A stretch of 64,000 bases of DNA from Nectonema munidae (GCA_030549495.1 JAUIRK010000567.1:598501-662500); one strand, 5' to 3'; positions 53,000 to 64,000 are shown, counted from the first letter of the stretch. Notes: generated by a model not told the origin, from the sequence alone. Program-made: numbers and translations.

Positions 53000-53935
53000 C
53001 ACACTAATTTTGTAGCAATGCCTGTAATTTTGTCGCAATCCCCCTAAATTTTGTCGCAATCCCTTTAAATTTTGTCGTAATCCCCCTAAATTTTGTCGCA
53101 ATCGCCCTAAAATTTATCACAATCCTTTTGTGGAAATTCCTCTACATTTTGTCACAATCACTTTAAATTTGTCCCAATCCTTCCAAATTTTGTCGCAATC
53201 CCCCTAAATTTTGTCGCAATCCCTTTAAATTTTGTCGTAATCCCCCTAAATTTTGTCGCAATCGCCCTAAAATTTATCACAATCCTTTTGTGGAAATTCC
53301 TCTACATTTTGTCACAATCACTTTAAATTTGTCCCAATCCTTCCAAATTTTGTCGCAATCCCCCTAAATTTTGTCGCAATCCCTTTAAATTTTGTCGTAA
53401 TCCCCCTAAATTTTGTCGCAATCGCCCTAAAATTTATCACAATCCTTTTGTGGAAATTCCTCTACATTTTGTCACAATCACTTTAAATTTGTCCCAATCT
53501 TTCCAAATTTTGACACAATCACCCTAAATTTTGTCGCAATCCCCCTAAAATTTATTACAATCTTTTTGTCGCAATTCCTCTTTACATTTTGTCGCAATCA
53601 CATTAAATTTTATCACAATCCCCTTAAATTTTGTCGTAATCCCCTTAAATTTTGTCACAATCCCCCAAAATTTATCATAATCTTTTTATCGCAATCCCTC
53701 CACATTTTGTCGCAATCACATTAAATTTTGTCACAATCCCCTTAAATTTTGTCGTAATCCACTTAAATTTTGTCACAATCCCCCAAAATTTATCATAATC
53801 TTTTTATCGCAATCCCTCCACATTTTGTCGCAATCACTTTAAATTTTGTCCCAATCCTTCAAAATTTTGTCACAATCACCCATAATTTTGTCATAATTTT
53901 TTACAATCGCATAAAATTTTTTGTAATCGTGAAAA
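53000..53935 (+). repeat. Satellite array, unit of about 20 bp (AAATTTTGTCGCAATCCCCT)
   Basis: More than 40 monomers share TTTTGTCGCAATC with a variable CCC/CTT junction. A higher-order period of exactly 160 bp is visible (TTCCAAATTTTGTCGCAATC at 53181 and 53341). Three such blocks run from about 53021 to 53500. A second higher-order period of 118 bp occurs at 53662-53900 (TCCCCCAAAATTTATCATAA at 53661 and 53779). Open frames through it are artefacts. Confidence 0.95.
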
Positions 53936-54084
53936 TTTATTCCAAATTTTCAAGTGATTTTTTTTAGAGATTTTGAAAGATAGAAAAGATTTTGAGGAAT
54001 TGTATCAAAATTCATTTTTTCAAATTTTAAAATTTAGTTAACATTTAAAAAGTAAAATATAAGAAAGATTACAAAAGACAGAAA

Positions 54085-54330
54085 ATTTTGATTGATTACA
54101 AAAATATAAGGAGATTACTAAGGATTTCAACAAGTTTAGGGTGGTTGAGGCAAAAAAGTAAAATTAAAAGAATGATTAAGCAAGACTGAGAAAAATATTA
54201 TTATCGATTACAAAAAATTGTAGGAGATTGTAAAAGATTTCAAAAAATTCGGTGATTACGACATAATTTAAGGGAATTTCGACAAAATTTAAGGGGATTG
54301 CGATAAATATAGGGAGATTGCGTAAAAAAG
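54085..54330 (-). repeat. Inverted flank of the satellite
   Basis: Degenerate units in opposite orientation: GACAAAATTTAAGGGGATTG, then CGATAAATATAGGGAGATTG. These are reverse complements of the 53000-53935 unit, separated from it by about 150 bp of AT-rich DNA. Confidence 0.8.
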
Positions 54331-54790
54331 TCAGACCCAATAAATCTAGTTAAATAAAAGTTTGAGTTAATTTATTTAAATTTTAAAATAGGTTTAAAAA
54401 TTTAACTTTTCTAAATACTCTTAAAAATAAAAGGAATCGGAACTGAGGTATCGGAAAGTACTAACGAAATTTTCCGATCCGATTTCGATTCCGTTGACTG
54501 ATAAACAAGTTATAGACATCTGGCATGTTCGGATGTAGTTTTTATGCTGATTAAAACTCTATAAACGTTTTGCTCTATCACATCAGGCTTTGAAAATATG
54601 GACAAAAATTAATTTTAAAAACACCGTTCATCGCATTTTTTCACCCTCAGCTTTTTGATAATTTTTCATCCAACGCTATGAACAATATTATAGTCGTCTC
54701 TGAAATTATTAGTTATATTTACGTTAATTTGTCAAAACATTTAATACCACTAATCCTTCATTTGTTTAATTTTTATTTTCAGGTCAAGGC
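54331..54790. other. AT-rich spacer
   Basis: Nothing recognised. Confidence 0.35.
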
Positions 54791-54795
54791 AACAT

Positions 54796-56745
54796 TATGA
54801 CGTCCAAAGGTTGCATAAATTCATCAGATTTGTTTTGCTATGTGTGCCACTAGCTAACAGACAAATCCCATCCGAAGACTTTCACACCATTTCTGAAGAA
54901 AGTTTATGAACACTTCTATCATTGAAAATTGAAATTACTGGTAAATCCTGGCCACCACAATTCATCTGTTTGATGTGTGCATGCAACTTGCGCGGTTGAA
55001 TAAGAAAGGCGAAGAACAATAATCATATGGCATTCGAAGTTCCTATGATATGGCGAGAGTCAAGTAACCACTCGACAGACTGTTATTTTTGTTTGACTGA
55101 TGTCACTGGATTTCCTTACAAAACTCATGCATCGGTAAAATATGCAGACATTCTCACAGTTTCTGGATCAATTCCACATAATCCTGTAAGTTCTCCAATA
55201 CCAATAGCACCTACAAAATATACAGTTGATGAAGAAACGCAAGAAGAAAGTTCTCCTTCATCTTTCTGCAACGTATCCGACGCTGACTACCAATCTGAAG
55301 AAGATATACAATGCTGATCTTTCTGATCTCGTACCAGACCTGTCCCCAGAGCCCGCGCTACCTATTAAATTTTTGGGGCACAAGCCCCCCCCCAACTATT
55401 TCTTAAGCCCAACTAATTTTCAAGTTCCGCTAAAAAATATTTCATTACCCTAAAAAATATGACAAACATCTAGCATTCATAATAATTTCTTTCATGAAAA
55501 TGTAATGTTTATAGATGTGGCTTGACAAATATATCATATGTTTTCTTTTCGCCTTGAAGCAGATTAATCTGATAGTTCAAAAATTAGCGCCCCAAAGAAG
55601 CCCCCCCCCCCGCCTAAAAATGTTTGTTTAGCGCGGGCACTGCAAGCTGAATTGCTTGGTTTACTCCTTAGAACATTTAATTTGCTTGCACCAGGTACAA
55701 CTACTTCACATTTTCGCCATCGACACAAGGAACTTGTAAAATTCTTTGCAATGAGTGACATTATTTTCTACTGTTCGGATGTTGAATGTCTCATGTCAAG
55801 CCTTGGGGTGAAACACAATATTGAAGAATGGCGATTGTTCATCGACTCATCTAAAACAAGTTTGAAAGCAGTATTATTACACAATGGAAACAAAAATTCA
55901 TCAGTCACTGTTGGATATTCCATCCACCTTTTAAAGTAACATATGAAACTATGTCGCTACTTCTTGAAAAAATACGCTCTCACGAGTTTAAATGGTGTAT
56001 CTGCGGTGATTTAAAAGTTATCACCATTCTCATTGGATTGCAGAAAGGTTACACCAAGTGCTGATGTTTTATCTGGGAGTGGGAGAGTAGGGATAGAAAA
56101 CAACACTACATAAAAAGAGTTGGCCAATTAGAAACAGAATGCAGCCAGGAAATAAAAATGTCCTTCGTATGCCGTTGATTGACCGTGATAAAGTTCTCAT
56201 GTCACCGCTTCACGCTGGGGCTCATGAAGAATTTTGCGAAGGCACTAGACAAAGAGTCAGATGCTTTTCGATACCTATGCAAAAATTTTCCAGAGTTGAG
56301 TTATGCAAAAGTGGAAGAAGGTGTCTCCATGGGTCCACAAATAAGGAAGGTAATTGCTGACACACACTTGCAAGACTTACGAAATGATACTGAAGGAAAT
56401 GGATGAGTGGCACTCAAATCAGTTGTAGGAATTCTTGAATTTCCTTGGAATTGATTAATCTGCTGACCACGTTTAGGTTGTGAAGAACTACATCAGTGCG
56501 TACAAACAGTTGAGTGTCAACATGTACCTAAAGATTAACCTCCTTGACTTCTTCCCCGAAAACCTAGGTTCAGTAAGTCACGGCAATGTTTTCATCAGGA
56601 AATTTCGGTGATGGATTCACGGTATCAAGGTGGATGGAATGCAAAAATGTTGGCTGACTACTGTTGGACACTTCAGCGTGACATCCCAAGTGCTCAGCAC
56701 AAACCCAAGTCTACTGCCAAGAAATTCAATCCAAGCACAACTTAG
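54796..56745 (+). pseudogene. Cc8L18.2-like zinc-finger family, decayed member
   Basis: Pieces in order cover the whole protein. There is a Cys-rich start (DLFCYVCH), then VPMIWRESSNHSTDCYFCLT (55027-55317). The central part is HNIEEWRLFIDSSKTSLKAV (55652-55939). The C-terminal half is LGLMKNFAKALDKESDAFRY (56179-56406), then a tail to about 56745. It reads collinear with the next copy at 57521-59198, so the two form a tandem pair. The frame has several breaks and it carries a hAT-like insertion (55347-55642). It is more eroded than its neighbour. Whether it was an ordinary host gene or a mobile one is not decided by the sequence. Confidence 0.87.
55347..55642. mobile_element. hAT-like MITE inserted in the family member
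   Basis: A 296-bp element has inverted ends CAGAGCCCGCGCTA and TAGCGCGGGCACTG (one mismatch). Inside the ends are C-runs, AAGCCCCCCCCC, on both sides. It separates the family blocks DLVPDLS and LQAELL, which shows that the insertion came after the gene copy. No 8-bp duplication is evident, perhaps from local loss. Confidence 0.85.
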
Positions 56746-56759
56746 AATAAAGAAGAATT

Positions 56760-57515
56760 TTCAAAGTTCTTCTAGAGAACTTTCAAAGTTGAACTAAATA
56801 TTTCTATATATCATATGTGTCATGTAGCTCAATTTCACTATTTTCTTAGCTAATGGCATGTTCATTATTAACAATAAATTGCTCTAGTGAAATATAAATG
56901 GTTGAAGGCGTATATCATATAATAGGTGGGTTGGGGGATAGAGAAAAATAGTTTTCGTATCCTGAATCAGCATGCTTTACTTGTCTTAGAACAAGTGTTG
57001 GATACGAAGATATAAAAAACTTTTTAAAATTTGTTTATCAGTGAAAAAACACGTTTCCCACGCTTTCCGATTGAGATTTATCGTCCTATCACTATTTTAA
57101 AGCTATCTCTTCACAAAGATCAATTTTTTTGATTTAAACTTTCATACTCTCAATGACAAATTATCTATGTAACAAAAAAAAAATTTTTTTTTGTTCCCAG
57201 CTTTTAGTCATTATTATTTTACTCTACAATATTATTTGATTATAAAAAGATAAATACATCGAAAAAAAGTTGGATTTTGTGTAAATTATTGGCAGTTTGA
57301 TGAATATTACGTTCTAATTTTTTTTAATGGTACATAATAGTGTTTTTCTAATAGTAAAAAAGATCCTAGCATAATTTCTATTTTAAAGGTATTTGAGATT
57401 TTATATAAACTATTTTATTAATACATGTGATAAAATTTCTAGCATTTTCATTACTTGTTTAGCTAATTCCTTTTTTTTATTTAGAAAATAACATAAAAAT
57501 TTAATTTTTGTTTCA
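56760..57515. other. Spacer between the tandem family members
   Basis: AT-rich. No promoter or exon is recognised. Confidence 0.4.
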
Positions 57516-57520
57516 TTTCA

Positions 57521-57838
57521 ATGAATACAAGAACTTGCAAGCATAAACCCGATTCGTTTTGTTTTATATGTGGTGAATTTATAGCAATAAGAGCTAAAAA
57601 ATTTAACATGAAATCTTCCTTGAAAGTTTGCGAAGCCTACTATAAATACTTTGGTGTTCATATAGCGGATCAGAATAAAGAATGGGCTCCTCATTTTTGT
57701 TGTCAAAATTGCAAGAAAACTCTTGAAGGTTGGCTTCGTGGCGAAAAAAGAAGCATGAAATTCTCTTTTCCTCGTGTATGGTTCGAACCTACAGATCATT
57801 TGACAAACTGTTTTTTTCTGCTTGGTAGATGTGAGTAA
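57521..57838 (+). CDS. Cc8L18.2-like family, N-terminal zinc-binding part
   Basis: The 105-codon frame holds the family's Cys-rich head: CKHKPDSFCFICG, then CEAYYKYFGVHIADQNKEWA, then PHFCCQNC. A final block, FPRVWFEPTDHLTNC, follows. The C-x2-C pairs at residues 14-17 and near 68-71 look like a treble-clef zinc site, comparable to ZAD-type fingers. In relatives this head and the body at 57822-59198 are one protein. Here they occupy two frames that overlap by 17 bases, so this copy is probably not fully functional unless the frame change is a base-call error. The family name comes from a bracovirus-carried relative, but members are common in arthropod and cnidarian genomes. Confidence 0.8.
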   Translation: MNTRTCKHKPDSFCFICGEFIAIRAKKFNMKSSLKVCEAYYKYFGVHIADQNKEWAPHFCCQNCKKTLEGWLRGEKRSMKFSFPRVWFEPTDHLTNCFFLLGRCE

Positions 57839-59198
57839 AAAACGAAAGGGAAAAAATGCACCAAAAATAGAGTACCCTGACATTCCATCATCACGAGCTC
57901 CTATTCCACACTGCTCTCAATATCCTGTACCATTATCGAGTACAACTCATGAAGATAATAGTGACAATAACAGCAAAGAATCAACGAGTTCAGAAAACGA
58001 AGACTTTATATCTGATGAGACTGATAAAACGCCTCATTTTCCAAATCAGCAGGAAATAAATGACTTGATAAGAGACATTTATCTTACTAAAACCAGTGCA
58101 GAAATATTTCTTTCAAGAATGAAGCAATGGAATTTAGTCAAAAAAGAAGTTCAAGTCACAAGCCAAAGACATAGACATAAGTCTTTTTCTATTTTTTTTA
58201 CTTATAAGAATGGTCTTTGTTTTTGCAATGATGTAGACGGACTTTTTGACTCGATTGGCATAAATCATGTTTGCTATGAATGGAGACTGTTTATAGACAG
58301 TTCTACAACAAGTCTTAAGGCTGTCTTACTTCATAATAGAAACACTTTTCCATCTATACCTTTAGCTCATTCCGTATACCTCAAAGAAGATTACTATAGC
58401 ATTAAAATTCTTTTAGAATCTTTGAAATATGAAAAATACAAATGGGAAGTTATTGGAGACTTCAAAATGATCGCGTTTCTTTCTGGATTACAAGGAGGTT
58501 TTATCAAGTATCAGTGTTTTCTTTGTCTTTGGGACAGCAGGGCTAAAGCAGATCACTATAAAAACAAAGTGCTGGAAAAGAGAGATAACTATGTTGTAGG
58601 TTATAGAAATGTCATGTGGAATTCATTAGTTGATGTTAAAAATATATTGATGCCGCCTCTTCACATTAAATTAGGCCTAATGAAACAATTTGTAAAGGCT
58701 CTAGATTCAAACTCAAATGCCTTTAAATACCTACTTGAATTTTTTCCCAAGCTCTCTGAAGCAAAAATTAAAGGAGGCATTTTTATTGGCCCCCAAATTA
58801 GAAAAATTTTCAATTCCATTGAATTTCCCAGTCTTCTAACTGAAACCGAAAAAAATGCTTGGTTTTGCATGAAATCTGTCATTGAAGGATTTCTAGGTAA
58901 ACACAGAGCAGAAAATTACGAAGATCTGATACAGAACTTGATGAAGTCTTTTGAGTTGATGGGATGTAGAATGTCATTAAAAATGCACATGTTAAATTCT
59001 CATTTAGACAGATTTAAAGATAATATGGGTAATTTTTCTGAAGAACAAGGAGAACTTTTTCATCAAGATGTTAAAGAGATTGAGCGAAGATATCAAGGCC
59101 ATTGTGATGAAAACATGATGGGAGATTATATATGGAATTGTGTCAGAGAATCAAATTCAAAATATAAAAGAAAAACAAAAAAATCAAAATATTTTTAA
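57822..59198 (+). CDS. Cc8L18.2-like family, main body (possible RNase H-fold protein)
   Basis: A 458-codon frame without interruption covers the family body. Residues 8-80 are polar and acidic, probably disordered. The folded part has YEWRLFIDSSTTSLKAVLLH (152-171), EVIGDFKMIAFLSG (209-222) and CFLCLWDSR (232-240, C-x2-C). Further on come MPPLHIKLGLMKQFVKAL (277-294), KIKGGIFIGPQIRKI (315-329) and EEQGELFHQDVKEIERRYQG (407-426). Asp159, Asp213 and Glu411, with a C-x2-C insert, are arranged as in RNase H-fold DDE enzymes. That reading is inference, and no biochemical role is established for the family to my knowledge. The frame ends in a basic, possibly nuclear tail (KYKRKTKKSKYF). Composition is less eroded than copy 54796-56745. 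The first Met may be internal to the original protein. Confidence 0.82.
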   Translation: MVDVSKKRKGKNAPKIEYPDIPSSRAPIPHCSQYPVPLSSTTHEDNSDNNSKESTSSENEDFISDETDKTPHFPNQQEINDLIRDIYLTKTSAEIFLSRMKQWNLVKKEVQVTSQRHRHKSFSIFFTYKNGLCFCNDVDGLFDSIGINHVCYEWRLFIDSSTTSLKAVLLHNRNTFPSIPLAHSVYLKEDYYSIKILLESLKYEKYKWEVIGDFKMIAFLSGLQGGFIKYQCFLCLWDSRAKADHYKNKVLEKRDNYVVGYRNVMWNSLVDVKNILMPPLHIKLGLMKQFVKALDSNSNAFKYLLEFFPKLSEAKIKGGIFIGPQIRKIFNSIEFPSLLTETEKNAWFCMKSVIEGFLGKHRAENYEDLIQNLMKSFELMGCRMSLKMHMLNSHLDRFKDNMGNFSEEQGELFHQDVKEIERRYQGHCDENMMGDYIWNCVRESNSKYKRKTKKSKYF

Positions 59199-59199
59199 A

Positions 59200-60420
59200 A
59201 AAATAAATTCTGTATTATATTATGCATAAAATTTTTGTTTCCTTTTTCAATATATAAGTATATATACGCATAAAAAGTAGTTGTGAATAGCTTATAACAA
59301 AAATCAATGAATTTGTTAGTCATAGAGTAAATGAAATTAAATAATTTGATCTTAAAGCTTTAAAATCGAAGTTTAGTTCATAAAGTTAGGTTTTTTAAAT
59401 ACAGTGTATCATAAGAAAACAGGAAAACATCATTAGAACTTGGGAACAAAAATTGTGTTACACGGTGAAAAAATATTTTGTTGAGTTTTTAAATATTAGT
59501 AAATTGAAGGATTACAGAAAGAATGTTCTTTAAAAAAATTGTAATTTATTTTCCAAGTTATCACAAAGTAGCTTTCTACTCGAATTAGTGAGAGAATCTA
59601 AATTGGAACACACTTTGAAGAAATAAATACCTATTAGGCTTGTTTGCTAATTTAGTTAGAATGTACAACTAACGTTATAAAAAGCATTTTCTTCAAGTTT
59701 ATTAAGAAAAATTTTATCCCACTTTATAGATGAAAATGGAAGAGAATAATTCTAAGATTTTTTATCTGAAATTAATAAATAATTTGAATTGACTATAAAC
59801 TCCGCATTCTTAATCTTCCATCACATCACAGGTAAATGTGTCAAATAAAGATTTTAGCGGATCTGTATCAAATTGAATTTAAATCATATAATCTAATTGA
59901 CGTCATTTATTTTCACTTTTCAAACTGCCAAACTTAGATTCGTTTCATGTCTTTTTTGATTTCGCCATTTTACAAGTCAAAAGCTTTAAATTTGGAAGTT
60001 TCTTGTTCCTATTTTTACGTGTCATAATTTGTACTTTCAAAATCATGAAGTATTTGTATCAGAAATCTTCGTATATTCAACGAATCACATCAACTTTGAT
60101 CAGATTGACAGATGATCATTTTTACTCACTTATAATAACGCAAAATGTTCCTTATAATTTGTGAGGTATCCATAGAAAGGAAAAAAGTTCGAGAAAAAAA
60201 TCGGGCAGAGATATCAAATCCCAAAATTTTCAAAAAACTTATTATTTGAGAAAAGAAAAGTTATTTATGGCTTACTTTTTATCCTTGAAATAAATGAATG
60301 TTTTTGCATTCAAAATTCTTGGAAAAGATCATTTATATTAAAAGCTATAAAGCAGTTAAATTTATAATGAATTATTATTTTCATTTTTTGAGAAGGAGGG
60401 AGGGAGGCAGTGCTCATCCC
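59200..60420. other. AT-rich non-coding DNA
   Basis: Nothing recognised. Confidence 0.4.
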
Positions 60421-60426
60421 ACTTAC

Positions 60427-60522
60427 CAGATTTAACAAAATTGACGAGTGTGACTCCAAAAATGTCTCATAAAGCAGGCGTATCAAATAGCCTCTAGCAA
60501 ATCTGTAGATCTGCCTTCCCAT
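60427..60522 (-). CDS. Candidate upstream exon of the orphan gene
   Basis: A 32-codon frame from ATG (60522) reads MGRQIYRFARGYLIRLLYET, then FLESHSSILLNL, and ends at a consensus donor, CTG|gtaagt. It ends in phase 0, matching the phase-0 option of the exon at 52485. The peptide is not a convincing signal sequence, so this may be chance or belong elsewhere. Confidence 0.25.
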
Positions 60523-60689
60523 AGGGAACTTGTTTCAAACCGAACGATCTAGTGATGAAAAGAGAAAAATAACTCTGAGAAAATTTTCTAAGAGAAAATA
60601 ACTCTGATTTCAAATTGCGATTTGTGCTCATGGATTTTCAAAGGCTAACAGTTTCCCATCTTGAAAACAAAATGGTTCACGTGAGAAAG

Positions 60690-63399
60690 CGTCTGTCCTG
60701 CCGTAAAAAAACAACGCTCTACTTACATGTATGCGATGATCCGAACAAACAAAGGGTGGGGTACAGCCCCAACTACTCCCTGGGCTATTCCAACTGCCTA
60801 CGACAAAAAGAATGTTGGAAAAATTTACAATCCAAAATAGAAGGATTGGAGATTTGCTAAGTGGAATGTAGGTTCAATGATTGGAAAGGGTTTTGATCTG
60901 ATACAAGAAATAAAAAAGAAGCATTGAAGTGATTTGCGTTCGGGAAACTAAGTGGGGAGGCAACGCTGCTAAGGAAATAGAAGACGCAGTGGAGAATCAA
61001 TGGAAGGAATTACACTGTCATAGAAATGGAAAAGAAGGGTAATGGAAGTGAAAAGAGCGTGCGATCGATTGATAGTAGTCCGGGAGGCAGGAGATGATGA
61101 GGTTATAACTAAACATATCAACATCGCAGATTCGTTATAAGAAGGAAGAGAATGAAAAGTTTACTTCCAAGTTAGAAGAAATGATAGGGGAAGTGGAAGA
61201 AAAGGAGAGATTGATAACAGGAGGTGATTTGAACGCTCATTTAGGAGAAAATTGTAACGGGTACAAAGAAACACACGGAGATGGAGAAAGGATTTTACAA
61301 ATAGCAGGAAGAAATGAACTGTTAGTTTGCAACACAAAGTATAGAAAAAAACCGATCATCCCATTACTTATAAAAGTGGAGATAAGACAAGCTAAATAGA
61401 CTTCATTTTGATAAAATAAAAAAATAAAAAAACTTAAAATTTGCAAAGTTATTCCTGGAAGTGAGACTGTCAGTCAAAATAGATTGGTGGTCTTGTATAT
61501 TACCATGAATGGAATTGGATTATGTATAAAAACAGAAATATAAAGAAAACATTCAAAAACTGAAAAACTTAAAATTTGAAAGTAAAGGAAAGTGGAACAA
61601 GACTCGAATTTAAGAAGACCGTAAAAATGATAGGTAAACAATGGAAGAAGAAGGATCACAAAGAAGAAATGTGCCAAAAGATAAAGAAGACTAAATAATT
61701 GTGAGTGAAAAAGTTTAGCCTAGAAAAATGAAATAGAAGGAAACATGGTGGCGGAAAGAAAGTGTGAGAAGTGTGTTAAAAAAATCTATATAAAGCAAAA
61801 CAGAAGAGAAGTTAAAAGGAGCATTGCAATGGCTAAAAATCAAAGGACACAAAAACTTTATGAAGATTTGAGAACAAAAGAAGGAGAGAATCGAATATAT
61901 ACAGAATTGGCAAAGCAAGACAGAAAGGAAATTAAGAGATTGGAAACGTCAATATTGACAAAGGGAAAATTTTATTTGACACTGAAAAAATAAAGAAGAG
62001 GTGGGCAGAATGAATACTTTGAAAATTTTTTAAATATGGGAAATAAAAAAGAAGAGCAACAAGAAGTCTTAAAGTTGAAGGACCCAAAAAAATAATAAAT
62101 GAGGAAGAAGGAATAGAAAAAATTAAGAAAATGAAGAATTATAAAGCAATTGGATTTAGGGAGATTAGTATTGATAATATCTGAAAGCTGGAGGCTATGA
62201 AACTTGCAAGTAGATGATAGATCAACTAAGAAACGTGTGGAGTGAGGCAAAAATACCTGAAAATTGGAGGAAAGTGTACTAGTACCCATTTGAAAAAAGA
62301 AAGGAGATATTTTGGAAAGCAGCAGTTATCGTGGTGGCAAGTTAATGGAACACGGACTAAAATAAACTGGAAAGGATCTTATACAAGAGAATTCAATCAG
62401 TGGTAGGCCCAAAACAGTTCGGATTTATGTCTGGAAAGAGTACGGTGGATGCAATTTTTGTTACAAAGCAATTAATAGAAAAAAAATATTGAAGGAAATT
62501 CATAAGTTTTCCATGGTTTTGTTGATTTAGAAAAAGCATATGATACTGTACCCAGAGAAGTAGTGTATTGTTGCTTGAGCAAAAAAAGGAATATCCTAAA
62601 AATTAGTTTGATTGGTTAAAGAAATTAAGAGAAAGGCAAAAGGGATTTCAATAGAATTTGAAGTAAGAACAGGGCTAAATCAGGGTTCGGCATTGAGTCC
62701 ATTATTGCTTGCGTTAGTTACAGATGAATTATCCAAACATATAAGAAAAAAAGATCTTTGGGAACTCATCTTAAGGTGGCAAGAAAGTTTAGACAAATTT
62801 GGACAAAAGATAAATGTCAAAAAGACATAATTTATGGTTTGTAGCAAAAAAGAAGAAGATCAGGTAATCATTGAAGATAGACATGGAGAAAAGCTTAAAC
62901 AGGTATAGGGTTTTAAATACTTGGGCTCACAAATTGTCCATAGAGGAAGTTGTAAAAATGATCAAGCCAGAGTAAATGCCAGCTGGTTGAAGTGAAAAGA
63001 GGTTAAAACGGTTATCCGTGACAGAAGAATAGAAATGAAGCTCAAAGCGAAGATTTACACAACAATTGTTTTACCAGTACTGATATATGGATGCGAATGC
63101 TGGAGCTTGAAGAAAGATGAGAGGAAGTTAGTCACTACCGAGATAAAGGTGCGTAGAAAGATGATGGGAGTGACAGTGAGGGATCGAATAAGAAATGAAG
63201 AAGTGAGAAGAAAAATGGGAGTTCAAGCGCTGGACAGGAAAGTGGTTGGAACGAGAAGTAGGGGAAGGCAGCGGAAAAGATGGAAAGACAGTCTGAAGGA
63301 ACGACTCAATTATCTTGGAAGAATTGAGAGAAGTGAGACAACGGATCACAGCCACCGACCCCCAACTTGGAGACAAGGTGTAGTCAAAGAAAAAGACTA
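60690..63399 (+). mobile_element. RTE-like LINE, near full length, decayed
   Basis: A short leader (GGGTGGGGTACAGCCCC, 60755-60771) precedes broken endonuclease sequence (KWNVGSMIGKGF near 60858, then ITGGDLNAHLGENCNGYKET at 61211-61270 and CNTKYRKKPI). RT remnants include NQGSALSPLLLALVTDELSK (62675-62734). The post-RT part is best preserved: INVKKT, FKYLGSQIVHRGSCKNDQ, LPVLIYGCECWSLKKDERK and RSRGRQRKRWKDSLKERLNY (to 63399). It is the same family as 12440-16547, which confirms the element order there. Numerous stops and frame changes are present. Confidence 0.85.
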
Positions 63400-64000
63400 G
63401 TATGCACATTCAATTAAAATTATCCATTTGAATGAAAGGCCAATCTAGGACAAATTTTTTTTCCAGAAATTTATGAAAATTTAGTTCTGTTTTACATTTT
63501 TCCTGATGAATTTTTATTGGTTTATGAAATAACCTCGTTTTTTATTATTATTATTATTAATTAAGTTGTTTGTGGCGTTCGCACCCATCCTTTCGGATAT
63601 CGTGGCCCGTCCGGAATGCTGAGTCCAAGTCTACCTGGACTTTCCATCCCACTAAACGCCTACCGGCCCTTGTTACAAAAGAATAGCTATACCTTGTTAT
63701 ATATATTATTTTACAAGAATTTATGTTACAATATATAAATACATCTGAGTGAACGATACTTCCTAACGCGAACGCTCCCAATTTGGGAAACAAACTTATT
63801 GTATAGTGATAGCTTGATTACTAACCACCTAGAATCGGGTCGCTAGAGCACTACCTAACCGTAAAAACCTTTGAATTCTTCAGAGGAAGAAAACTAGGGT
63901 AAAAAACCGGCACCTCGTTTTTTGAAATTAAATCTTATTTTAAAATTATATTTTATCTTTAATGGCATTCATCATATATCAGTTGAATCAATTTAGATAT
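63400..64000. other. Unclassified GC-richer block at the window end
   Basis: Around 63566-63680 (TTCGCACCCATCC, CGGCCCTTGTTAC) and 63750-63920 (GAATCGGGTCGCTAGAGCAC) the sequence is richer in GC than the background and may be part of a repeat or host exon cut by the window edge. No frame with motifs was found. Confidence 0.3.

Noticed and set aside
52985-53935. CRISPR array
   Set aside because: Monomers are contiguous with no unique spacers, and the genome is animal; it is a satellite.
53770-53967. Repetitive 65-codon frame in the satellite
   Set aside because: The satellite monomer length happens to leave one frame open; there is no gene context.
1-64000. Endogenous retrovirus or Polinton
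   Set aside because: No LTR pair, protease, integrase, capsid or envelope signature was recognised. All RT sequence fits non-LTR elements.

Overview
The window is an AT-rich, repeat-laden stretch of an animal nuclear genome. Genes are split by long introns with GT-AG borders, and most of the remaining DNA is decayed LINEs, tRNA-derived SINEs, hAT-like and piggyBac-like short elements, and satellites. An invertebrate is likely and an arthropod fits best, because three copies of a zinc-finger gene family best known from arthropods lie here. The species cannot be read from the sequence.

I find two host genes, both on the minus strand. The first is a biogenic-amine-type class A GPCR. Its long exon (22451-23312) ends in extracellular loop 3, and TM7 with the NPxxY motif lies 10.7 kb away in a second exon (11620-11774). 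The join is phase-exact and gives 338 residues. The receptor keeps the amine Asp of TM3 and a Ser-Ser-x-x-Ser in TM5 but has lost the DRY motif. The second gene is an unrecognised His/Tyr/Gly/Asp-rich protein. Six exons with matching phases run from 52485 down to a stop codon at 36179, with a poly(A) signal just beyond; its 5' end is not established.

Layout. 1-9.3 kb: SINE, RNase H-bearing LINE, inverted CR1/Jockey-type LINE, decayed tails. 9.8-11.3 kb: RTE-like 3' end, tandem repeat, gene-family fragment, hAT-like element with 8-bp target duplication. 11.6-23.3 kb: the GPCR; its intron holds a three-level nest (RTE-like LINE, then a G-poor LINE, then a piggyBac-like MITE), a CR1/Jockey 3' end and long homopolymer tracts. 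23.4-36 kb: intergenic, with SINEs, hAT remnants, a minisatellite and another LINE. 36.1-52.5 kb: the orphan gene with element-filled introns. 53-54.3 kb: a satellite with higher-order periods and an inverted flank. 54.8-59.2 kb: two tandem members of the Cc8L18.2-like zinc-finger family, one decayed and one nearly whole. 60.7-63.4 kb: an RTE-like LINE.

The elements illuminate each other. The 3' tail of SINE family A matches the 3' tail of the RNase H LINE, suggesting the LINE machinery mobilised it. The MITE family has three copies sharing TTAA-CCC ends and an internal GCAGACGA motif. All coordinates, splice joins and alignments were read by eye, with no database search.
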